From the NCBI GenBank assembly GCA_029553955.1, contig JAKPJZ010000074.1:1-64000 (forward strand): a stretch of 64,000 bases of DNA, read 5' to 3'. Below, one piece after another: positions 40,692-47,898 of the stretch. The stretch comes from Chloroflexota bacterium. GTDB taxonomy: Bacteria > Chloroflexota > Anaerolineae > SpSt-313. The position numbers and the translations under genes are program-made. The notes beneath the pieces are model-generated. The model saw only the letters and a program-made list of their open reading frames with translations. It was not told the DNA's origin and searched no databases. The stretch's first letter is position 1, and each line of letters starts with the position of its first letter.

Positions 40692-41111
40692 ATGGTGCCA
40701 GGGGTGACAGGCAAGCACGAGTTCGAGCCGCTGTCGTATGCGGTATTGGGGGCGTGCATCGACGTGCAACGGCAGTTGGGTGTGCACTGTCGGGAGGTGG
40801 ACTATCATCGGGCGCTGGAGGCGGCACTCGCTGAGCGTGGACTGCACTGCGAACGTGAAGTCGAGGTGCCGGTGTCGTATGGGGATCGGGTCGTGGCTGC
40901 GCTCAAGGTGGACTTTCGCGTCTGGGATAACAGGGACGAACTGCTGGTCGAGGTCAAGGCGCGCGCCAGACTATCGCGTGAGGACGGCGAGCAATGCATC
41001 CGCTATCTGCAGTGGGGGCGTTATCGTGTCTGCCTGCTCATCAACTTTGGCGAGAGGCCTTTTGGCCGTCGCCGCTTCGTCTACACGCCTCCTGAAGTGG
41101 CCATGCGGTGA
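40692..41111 (+). CDS. GxxExxY protein (PD-(D/E)XK nuclease-fold family)
   Basis: 139 residues. The family pattern is visible: YAVLGACIDVQRQLG, then the GxxExxY region as HCREVDY (His32 in place of Gly; E35 and Y38 kept), LKVDF with D74, LLVEVKA giving the E87-x-K89 of a PD-(D/E)XK site, QCIRYLQ and VCLLINFG. The function of this family is unknown; nuclease activity is predicted from fold only. The gene sits alone inside two facing repeat arrays, 40515-40690 and 41120-41280, and its start lies in the last units (AAAGGGGG ahead of the ATG). Confidence 0.88.
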   Translation: MVPGVTGKHEFEPLSYAVLGACIDVQRQLGVHCREVDYHRALEAALAERGLHCEREVEVPVSYGDRVVAALKVDFRVWDNRDELLVEVKARARLSREDGEQCIRYLQWGRYRVCLLINFGERPFGRRRFVYTPPEVAMR

Positions 41112-41119
41112 CCTGCGAG

Positions 41120-41280
41120 AAGCGCGCAGCCCTTTCGCCTCGTTTCGCGCCCCGTGCCCTTTCGTGTCTCTTTCGTGCCCTTTCGTGCCTTTCGCGCCCC
41201 GTGCCCTTTCGTGTCTCTTTCGTGCCCTTTCGTGCCTTTCGCGCCCCGTGCCCTTTCGCGCCCAGTACCCCTTCGTGCTC
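41120..41280. repeat. Right array, CCTTTCGTG units, inverted to the left array
   Basis: Complement of the GGGCACGAAA units, including two nearly identical runs of about 53 bp (GCGCCCCGTGCCCTTTCGTG...) at about 41148 and 41199. It ends 30 bp before the Cys-cluster gene. Confidence 0.88.
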
Positions 41281-41310
41281 CAAACGCGCTTGATACGCAA
41301 GGAGGAACCA

Positions 41311-42207
41311 ATGGACACCCACGCCGAATGGACCCAATGGACACCCCCCTACGACCCGCGCCTCGCCGATGGCAGGGTGGTGACCCAGGACGAACACGGC
41401 CGCATCATCGAGAGCGCCGACTGTAGCCAGTCGTGCCCGGGCTGCGGGCTCTGCTGCGCGGGCTACCGCGACGTCGTCACCGCCGACTATCAAGGCACCG
41501 AGGAACCCGAGGAGAACCTCGGACTAGGGCGCGGCGGGCTGGTCAAGCTGGAGAGCGGCGCGCTCTACCGCCCCGCCCAGTGTGGCCCGTCGTGTCCCGG
41601 CTTTGAGCGCTGCTGCCAACCCTACGAGCTCCGTGCCGGTCCGGAGACGGTGGCCGATGCCCGCCGCATCCTGTTGGAAGACGATGCCAGCCCGCGCTGG
41701 GCGATGCAGCAGGCGCTGACCACCCTGGCGCACGAGGGCAGCGATGAGGCCGTCAAGGTGCTGCAGGCATATATGCCGCGCGCCCACACGCGGCTGGAGG
41801 GCTTTGCCGAGCTTGCTTTCGAGGAAGGCCGCTGCATGGCCTCCTGCCCGCACAACCAAGAAGAGGCGCGCGTCTTGATGACGCGCAAGGCGCGCCAGCG
41901 CTGGGAGGGCCGGGCCTGTGATGCCTACGGCCGGATCGAGGAGCTGGAGGAAGAGCTGGAGCAGGTGCGCTACGACATCGAGGTCATCAACCGCCTGCTG
42001 GGCAGGGAGCCGGACGAGGCGCTGCGCGCAGACTGGCGCACCCGGCTGGCCGCCGCGCAGCAAACGCTCGCCGGCGCCGAGCGCGAGCTCGCCGTGCAGC
42101 GCCGTGAGGAGGACGCCTGCTGGGCGATCGCCGAGGAGATGGCAGCGGAGCTGGGGGAGGGCAAGACGTGGCTCACAGGAGGGCAGGACGACGGCGAGCC
42201 GTTGTGA
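41311..42207 (+). CDS. Protein with paired Cys clusters and C-terminal coiled coil, function unknown
   Basis: 298 residues, ATG at 41311 after AAGGAGGAACC. Three cysteine groups: CSQSCPGCGLCC (C38-C49), CGPSCPGFERCC (C91-C102) and CMASCPHN (about 172-177). They could hold zinc or Fe-S clusters. Residues about 200-260 form a long charged coiled coil (RIEELEEELEQVRYDIEVIN). No known family recognised. It lies directly after the GxxExxY repeat locus and before RNase H. Confidence 0.8.
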   Translation: MDTHAEWTQWTPPYDPRLADGRVVTQDEHGRIIESADCSQSCPGCGLCCAGYRDVVTADYQGTEEPEENLGLGRGGLVKLESGALYRPAQCGPSCPGFERCCQPYELRAGPETVADARRILLEDDASPRWAMQQALTTLAHEGSDEAVKVLQAYMPRAHTRLEGFAELAFEEGRCMASCPHNQEEARVLMTRKARQRWEGRACDAYGRIEELEEELEQVRYDIEVINRLLGREPDEALRADWRTRLAAAQQTLAGAERELAVQRREEDACWAIAEEMAAELGEGKTWLTGGQDDGEPL

Positions 42208-42290
42208 GCCGGCGTTGGCCGACGCAGCCGGTGCAGGGCTGCATCATTGACGCAGCGTAACTGCTCGGCCTGCTGATGCGAGTTGGTACC

Positions 42291-42402
42291 ATGAACCGCG
42301 AAGAGCGCCAAGAACGCGAAGGAGACGCCAAGAGGGGCCGATGAATCCTTCCTTCAGCAGCTTCGCGCCCCCTTCGCGCCCTTGGCGTTCTTCGCGGTTC
42401 AG
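42291..42402. repeat. GAACCGCGAAGAGCGCCAAG inverted repeat
   Basis: TGAACCGCGAAGAGCGCCAAG at the left and CTTGGCGTTCTTCGCGGTTCA at the right pair almost completely across a 60-bp middle that itself contains shorter inverted units. Fills the spacer before RNase H. Confidence 0.75.
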
Positions 42403-42458
42403 GTGACTCGGCGTGGTGGGCTGAGTAGTTGCGACGCAGCATCACAAAGGGCGTGGTC

Positions 42459-43130
42459 ATGACCAAGGCACGCTTCTATGCTGTGATCAGGGGGCGCAAG
42501 CCGGGCATCTACACTGTCTGGGGCGGGCCCGACGGTGCTGAGTCGCAGATCAGCGGCTACCGCGGCGCTGTGTACAAGGGGTTCGTCACACGCGCCGATG
42601 CGGAGCAGTGGTACTCGGCTGTCTCTGCTCCAGGCCAGTCGCCAGGCGTGGAGCTGGGCGAGAACCCCGATCCTGCGGCGGCGCTGGCGGCAGGCAAGAT
42701 CGTGATCTACACCGATGGTGCGGCCATCGGCAACCCCGGGCCCGGTGGTTACGGTGCAGTCCTGCTCTACGGCCCGCACCGCAAAGAGCTTTCGGGCGGG
42801 TTCGCTCGCACGACCAACAACCGCATGGAGCTGATGGCCTGCATTGCGGCGTTGCAGGCCATCAAGGTCGCGAAGCCAATCCTCCTCTTTACCGATTCGG
42901 AGTATGTGGTCGAAGGCTTCACCGGCGGCATCGGCAGAGGCTGGCGGAAGAACGCCGACCTGTGGCGGCACTTTGGCGCGCTGTGTGATGACCTCGACAT
43001 CGACATCATCTGGGTCAAGGGGCACGCAGGCAACCCCGAGAACGAGCGCTGCCATGCCTTGTCGTTCCAGGCCGCATCTGGAAAGGATCTGGCTATTGAC
43101 GGCGGGTTTGTCGAGGAAACGAAATGGTGA
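42459..43130 (+). CDS. RNase HI with N-terminal hybrid-binding domain; one catalytic Asp replaced
   Basis: 223 residues. Residues 4-52 are the caulimovirus-type hybrid-binding domain (FYAVIRGRKPGIYTVW, VYKGFVTRADAEQW). The RNase H domain starts at IYTDGAAIGNPGPGGYG (D86), then NNRMELMAC (E124), LFTDSEYV (D146) and WVKGHAGNPENERC (H189). Where RNase HI has its fourth metal ligand (ERCD), this protein has His199 (ERCH). Activity may be altered. Start ATG at 42459; an upstream in-frame start (42429) is weaker. Confidence 0.9.
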   Translation: MTKARFYAVIRGRKPGIYTVWGGPDGAESQISGYRGAVYKGFVTRADAEQWYSAVSAPGQSPGVELGENPDPAAALAAGKIVIYTDGAAIGNPGPGGYGAVLLYGPHRKELSGGFARTTNNRMELMACIAALQAIKVAKPILLFTDSEYVVEGFTGGIGRGWRKNADLWRHFGALCDDLDIDIIWVKGHAGNPENERCHALSFQAASGKDLAIDGGFVEETKW

Positions 43131-43164
43131 CCGTGCTCTGCGGTTGCAGGCTGAGGAGGCAGGC

Positions 43165-43419
43165 ATGAGGCTCAAGGTCGATAGGGAGAACGATGCTCTC
43201 TGCTTTGGGCTGGACGAGTCGCCGGTGGTGGAGTCCGAAGAGGTGCAGCCCGGCGTCATCCTGGACCTGAACGCCGAGGGCAAGCTGGTCTGCGATTGGA
43301 AATCGCGCCGGGAGGGCCTGCGGCCGGTCGTCCACCTCCGTCGACGAGGCCCGGAACCTGTCGGCGCAGGCCGACAACTGGCTGCAGGCCCTCTTCCGTG
43401 CCCCTCATGGAGCGTGTAG
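43165..43419 (+). pseudogene. DUF2283-like protein, probably frameshifted
   Basis: Begins MRLKVDRENDALCFGLDESP with VESEEVQPGVILDLNAEGKLV, the usual start of small DUF2283 proteins. After about residue 43 the expected LEI-type ending is found in another frame (LRLEIAPGG), while the annotated frame continues as an unrelated Arg/Pro-rich tail to residue 84. A single-base change near 43285-43300 would explain this. No function known. Confidence 0.6.
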
Positions 43420-43489
43420 GCCGGTTGTCAGCCAAGCCGCAGCACCCGACCGGCTGCTAGCGAAGCTTCGCCTCGAACCGACGAGGATA

Positions 43490-43580
43490 TCCACCGCAGA
43501 GGCGCAGAGGACGCAGAGTAGGGGCGAGGTGCCCTCGCCCTCGCAACCCCTGCGCCCACTGCGTCTCTGCGGTGAGATCT
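43490..43580. repeat. Decayed ACCGCAGAGGCGCAGAGG palindrome
   Basis: TCCACCGCAGAGGCGCAGAGG at the left and GCGTCTCTGCGGTGAGATC at the right, with TAGGGGCGAGGTGCCCTCGCCC in the middle. Same family as 38037-38125 but with several mismatches. Confidence 0.7.
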
Positions 43581-43616
43581 TGCCTCAGCCGTTGAGAATC
43601 TGACCTATGAAGACGC

Positions 43617-44567
43617 CTACATGCTGCTGTCAATGTAGCGCATCGAGAAACACACATACGGCCAGAAGTGCTTGCGCCAGAAACGGCCGCCCGAGTAATT
43701 CGCCGTCTCGTGCTCCACGAACAGCCGCTCGAACCCCTCGCGCTGCGCCCACGCCACCGCCGCCCGCAGCAGCGCCGTGGCGATCCCTTTGCCGCGGCTG
43801 GCCGGCCGGGCATAGGCCGACTTGATCTGCGCCGTATTCGTCCTCTGCAGCAGGAACCCTTCCCCTTCGTGCGTCGACTCCCCCACGGTCACATAGGCGC
43901 CGGGCTCGTCGCCGTCGTGCGCCACCAGGAACAGATCGCCCTGCCGCACCTGGGCGTCCAGTTCTGCCAGCACCTCCGCTTGGTCGACGGGCTTGCGGAC
44001 AAAGATGGGCGACTGCGGGTAGTAGCGGTTGTGCTCCAGTTGCAGGTCGAGCAAGCGGCGCGGGTCGCGTTCCTCCACGATCCGCACCTCGGGCGCCCCG
44101 GCCACAGCCGAGAGGTCGCGCAGCCGTTCGGCCAGGATCGCCCCAAGCCCAAGTTGATAGATGGTCTCCTGGAGCACCGCGTCATGCGCGAGATGCCCCA
44201 ACAGGTGGAGATGGACGTGTTGGTCGGCCCACTCCTGGGCCAGCGCCATATACAGGCGCTGGTAGAGATCGCGCTTGTCCTCCTCGACGGCGGCATGCCC
44301 GTACTCGGGGACGAGCGCTGCCTGCTGCCCCTTCCAGGCGAAGCGAGCGCCTTCGAGCATGTAGGCCAGCACCCTCTGCCCTTGCACGATCACCACGCCG
44401 GGGTTGCCGAGCCGCGCCGCCAGCGCTTGCCGTATCGGGGCTGGGTCTTCCAGCAGGCGGGAGGGCAAGAGCGGGCTGCTGCTCTGTTCGCGCCGGTAGG
44501 CGTCAAGGAACAGCCTGGCGGCGGGCTCCACATGGTCTTCGGCGAAGGGGAGTACCGAGTACGGCAT
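43617..44567 (-). CDS. GNAT-family acetyltransferase, two-domain
   Basis: 316 residues. The C-terminal GNAT domain has the acetyl-CoA loop AYARPASRGKGIATALLRAAV (Q/RxxGxG/A type) near residue 258 and ends with the VCFSMRYIDSSM strand. The N-terminal half is a degenerate second GNAT-like domain. No substrate hint. Lies alone between repeat-rich spacers. Confidence 0.85.
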   Translation of the reverse strand: MPYSVLPFAEDHVEPAARLFLDAYRREQSSSPLLPSRLLEDPAPIRQALAARLGNPGVVIVQGQRVLAYMLEGARFAWKGQQAALVPEYGHAAVEEDKRDLYQRLYMALAQEWADQHVHLHLLGHLAHDAVLQETIYQLGLGAILAERLRDLSAVAGAPEVRIVEERDPRRLLDLQLEHNRYYPQSPIFVRKPVDQAEVLAELDAQVRQGDLFLVAHDGDEPGAYVTVGESTHEGEGFLLQRTNTAQIKSAYARPASRGKGIATALLRAAVAWAQREGFERLFVEHETANYSGGRFWRKHFWPYVCFSMRYIDSSM

Positions 44568-44599
44568 GGGCGCATCCTCCGGTGTCTCTGCTATCGAGA

Positions 44600-44960
44600 A
44601 ACTTCCCGTCTGTCATTGCGAGTACCCCAGGGTTCGCCGAACCCTGTGCCCAGCACAGAACCTTGGCCTGTCATTGCGAGGAGGCGGCCGCAGCCGCCGA
44701 CGAAGCAATCCCTTGGTTGCGAGCGAAGCGATGCAACTCCACGTCGGACATTGGAGATTGCTTCGCTGCGCGCGCAATGACAGTGCCCAAGTCTCTGAAC
44801 AGGAGGCCGCAGCCGACGAAGCAATCCCCACGTCGCGATCGGGTGCTGGCGCACTTGGGGATTGCTTCGTCGGCTGCGGCCTCCTCGCAATGACAGCAGT
44901 AGTTTCTGTGCTTGCCCATGCCGCCGCGCGGCATGGGATACTCGCAATGCGATACTCTGG
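44600..44960. repeat. TGTCATTGCGAGGAG...GAAGCAATC dispersed repeats
   Basis: Several copies of a widely spread bacterial repeat with ends TGTCATTGCGAGG and GAAGCAATC. The pair at 44796-44893 forms a long stem (AGGAGGCCGCAGCCGACGAAG against CTTCGTCGGCTGCGGCCTCCT). No gene is supported between 44568 and 45491. Confidence 0.8.
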
Positions 44961-45129
44961 CGTCTTCTGCTCTTCGCGGGGCATACTACTTTGTGGCGCG
45001 GGGCAAGACGGCCGGCCGCGGAGAAGACCGGGGATCCTGGCCTGCCCTGCCGGCCACATTGTAGCGCAGCTTGAGGTATGCCGCAAGGGCGGCGGTGCGG
45101 CAGAGTAGATCCTGTCATCGCTGGTGATC

Positions 45130-45240
45130 CGCTCTTGGGCTTCGCAGGAGCCCGGTGCGGGCCTTTCAGGGCAGGGGTTGGGCGGGCCGGCCCGCCAAAC
45201 CCCTGCCCGGGTCAGGTTCAGGTGCCGACAGGCGGGCCTA
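45130..45240 (+). repeat. Variable-stem element, short-stem copy (palindrome 45169-45208)
   Basis: GGGCAGGGGTTGGGCGGGCC and its complement form a 40-bp palindrome with one mismatch; the variable part of the stem is missing. The left flank GGGCTTCGCAGGAGCCCGG matches the outer module next to the palindromes at 5317 and 59320. Confidence 0.75.
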
Positions 45241-45491
45241 TCCCCAATACAGTTCAAATAGGGGACACGATCTCAGCCGTTGCGTCGGCAGGGGCTCCCT
45301 CACCGCCGCCCTCTCCCTCCGAGGGAGAGGGGGAGACTGTTGCCCTGTCCGGCCACTGCCAGAGTGCCCCACAACTCTGGGACGCACCCACGTGAACCGA
45401 ATAAACCTGGCGGGCGCTGCGTCTTTCTCGTAGGGCCGGCGACGGCCCGCTGTTCAACTGCGATGCGACGATGCTCAAAGGAGAGACAGTG

Positions 45492-46667
45492 ATGCGCAGG
45501 CTGCGAAAGGCTATCCTTATTTCCCTGGCGGCGCTGAGCGTGCTGTGCGTGCTCGCCGGCGGCGTGTCGGCCGTAAGCAACGCGCGGCAGCCGCGCCAAT
45601 CGACCATCGTCGACCAGTTCTCGGAGGCCGACAAGGCGTTCCTGGCGGAGGCCACCCATCTGCGCCAGGCTGTGGGCGACAGCGTCTGGCCGGGGTGGGG
45701 CCAGGCCGATATCCCGCTCATCCTCTACAACGAGCGCCACGCCTTCCTGGCCGGCCTCGACGAGCCGGCCGCCGGCTGGGTGAAGGTGCCCGACATGGCC
45801 ACACGGGGCGGGGCCTGGCTCCCGGTCGAGGGCGACGCCCTCGCCGGCCAGGTCTACTACTGGCAGGCCGTCGATAATGCCTCCAGCGTCATCGGGGCCT
45901 TTACGGTCAAGGTGGGCGAGCGCTGGGTGGCGGCCTTGAGCACGAGCGAGTGGTCGCGCATCGAGTTCCAGGCGGGCTTGGGTAGCGAGTTGCCGCCGGT
46001 GCTGCGCCAGGTCTTCCCCTATTCCCTCGCCTACGAGGCCCTGATGGGCAAGGGCGACCGCTACGTCACGGCGCTGCTGCACGAATCCTTCCATGCCTAC
46101 GAGGGCATGCTGCAGCCCGAGCGCCTGGCTGCAGCCGAGCGCACCAGCGCCCTGGCGGACCGCTACCCATGGGACGATGCCGCGCTGAAAAGCGCCTGGC
46201 AGAAGGAGTTGGCGACCCTGCAGCGGGCTGTGCTGGCTACCTCGACGCCCGAGCGGGCCGCGCTGGCGCGCCAGTTCCTGCAGGAGCGGCAGCAACGGCG
46301 CAGCGCCGCGTCGACGCTCTCACCTCAGCTCGTGGAGTATGAGCGCCAGCAGGAGTGGCTGGAAGGGTTGGCCAAGTATGCCGAGATGTCAGTGGGGCTG
46401 GCAGCCGCGGGGCCTGGCTACCAGCCTCTGCCTGAGGCGCTGAGCGCCATCCCGGGGTTCAGGGGCTATGCGAGCTACCCCATTTTCTACCAGGCGCAGT
46501 TGCGCGAGGTCGGCCGGATCGACAACCGCAGCGGCAATACCCGCTTCTACTATGGCGGCATGGCCCAGGCCGTCCTGCTCGACGACCTCAGCCCCGACTG
46601 GAAGCCGCTGGCCATGCAGGATGGGGCCTGCCTCGAGGACCTGCTGCGCGCCGCTCTGCAGGAGTAG
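45492..46667 (+). CDS. Secreted or membrane-anchored HExxH putative metalloprotease
   Basis: 391 residues with an N-terminal membrane/signal segment (AILISLAALSVLCVLAGGVSA, cleavage likely after VSA). H197-E-S-F-H201 in LLHESFHAYEG is an HExxH zinc site, and a later Glu in QQEWLEGLAKYAEMS could be the third ligand, as in gluzincins. No named family recognised. ATG preceded by AAAGGAGAG. The protein would act outside the membrane. Confidence 0.75.
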   Translation: MRRLRKAILISLAALSVLCVLAGGVSAVSNARQPRQSTIVDQFSEADKAFLAEATHLRQAVGDSVWPGWGQADIPLILYNERHAFLAGLDEPAAGWVKVPDMATRGGAWLPVEGDALAGQVYYWQAVDNASSVIGAFTVKVGERWVAALSTSEWSRIEFQAGLGSELPPVLRQVFPYSLAYEALMGKGDRYVTALLHESFHAYEGMLQPERLAAAERTSALADRYPWDDAALKSAWQKELATLQRAVLATSTPERAALARQFLQERQQRRSAASTLSPQLVEYERQQEWLEGLAKYAEMSVGLAAAGPGYQPLPEALSAIPGFRGYASYPIFYQAQLREVGRIDNRSGNTRFYYGGMAQAVLLDDLSPDWKPLAMQDGACLEDLLRAALQE

Positions 46668-46902
46668 GGGCCGGCGCCACATGCTTGTAGCACCGGGGAG
46701 CGGGTGCCTGGCGAGCCTGTCAGCGTTTTCGTCGCTTTCGTGCTATCGTGATCCAACGACCCGCCCGTGGCGCGAGGCGTACACTGCTGACGCAGGCCTG
46801 TGCATCCCTGTTTGTCGCCTTCCCAAAGGTTGCCAGCGCCAGTATGGACAGGCACGGCGCAGGCCCGGACGTTGCCGAGGATGCAGGTTGGAGGGGGAGA
46901 CA

Positions 46903-47799
46903 GTGGCCGTACGACGGCGCAGCTTTGAGAGCCCGGCGGATTTCGTCGCCATCAGCGACCTTCTGACCCGGCACTACCGGCCCGGCAACCGCGACGGCAA
47001 CTGGTTCCAGCCGGTGTGGGAGTATGCCTACACCCATCCCTGGTTCGATGAGTCGTCGCTGGGCCGCATCGGCATCTGGGAGGACGGCGGCGAGATCGTC
47101 GCCGTGGCCACCTACGAATTGCGCCTGGGCGAGGCGTTTTTCCACACGCACCCCGCCTGCGCGCACCTCAAGCCCGAGCTGCTCGACCATGCCGAGCGAC
47201 AGCTCTGGGCCGGCGATGCGGATGGCCGGCGCACGCTGCGGGCCTATGTGAACGATTTCGACCCGGCCTTCGAGCGGGTCGTCGTGGCCCGCGGCTACCG
47301 GCTCGACCCCGAAGAGGGCCGGCCAATGTCGCAATTCGAGATACCGGCACCGTTCCCGGCGATCGTCGTGCCCGCGGGCTTTTCCATCAAGAGCCTGGCC
47401 GACGAGAACGACCTGCACAAGATCGACCGCGTGCTCTGGCGCGGCTTCAACCATCCGGGTGAGCCGCCGGATGACGGCATCGCCGGCCGGCGCAGAATGC
47501 AGTCGGGGCCGCACTTCCGGCATGACCTGACCATGGTGGCGGTGGCGCCGAACGGTGAGTTCGCCTCCTACACCGGCCTGTGGTACGACGCGGCCAACAG
47601 GTTCGCCTACGTCGAGCCGGTGGCCACCGACCCCAGCTACCGCCGGCTGGGCCTGGCCCGCGCGGCGCTGCTGGAGGGCATCCGCCGCTGTGGCGAGCTG
47701 GGCGCGACGGTGGCCTACGTGGGGTCCGAGCAGCCCTTCTACCTCGCCCTGGGGTTCAAGAAACTGTTCACGCAGAACTGCTGGGTGAAGGCGCTCTGA
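46903..47799 (+). CDS. GNAT-family acetyltransferase
   Basis: 298 residues from a GTG with GGAGGGGGAG two bases upstream. Contains two GNAT-type halves; the C-terminal one has FAYVEPVATDPSYRRLGLARAALLEGIRR, the acetyl-CoA pyrophosphate loop, and VAYVGSEQPFYLALGFKK. The N-terminal part lacks this loop. Substrate unknown. It converges with a GPH transporter across an 80-bp perfect palindrome. Confidence 0.88.
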   Translation: MAVRRRSFESPADFVAISDLLTRHYRPGNRDGNWFQPVWEYAYTHPWFDESSLGRIGIWEDGGEIVAVATYELRLGEAFFHTHPACAHLKPELLDHAERQLWAGDADGRRTLRAYVNDFDPAFERVVVARGYRLDPEEGRPMSQFEIPAPFPAIVVPAGFSIKSLADENDLHKIDRVLWRGFNHPGEPPDDGIAGRRRMQSGPHFRHDLTMVAVAPNGEFASYTGLWYDAANRFAYVEPVATDPSYRRLGLARAALLEGIRRCGELGATVAYVGSEQPFYLALGFKKLFTQNCWVKAL

Positions 47800-47814
47800 T
47801 CGGAGCCTGTGCTG

Positions 47815-47894
47815 CGCTGCATGTCAGGGGGGTGAGTCAAGCGCAGGCCGGCTGCAGCCGGCCTGCGCTTGACTCACCCCCCTGACATGCAGCG
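47815..47894. repeat. 80-bp perfect palindrome between convergent genes
   Basis: Arms of exactly 40 bp with no loop, centre GGCCGGCTGCAGCCGGCC at 47854/47855. The outer ends read CGCTGCATGTCAGGGGGGTG. It begins 16 bp after one stop and ends 4 bp before the other, so it may terminate both genes, though no U-run follows. Confidence 0.92.
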
Positions 47895-47898
47895 TGTC

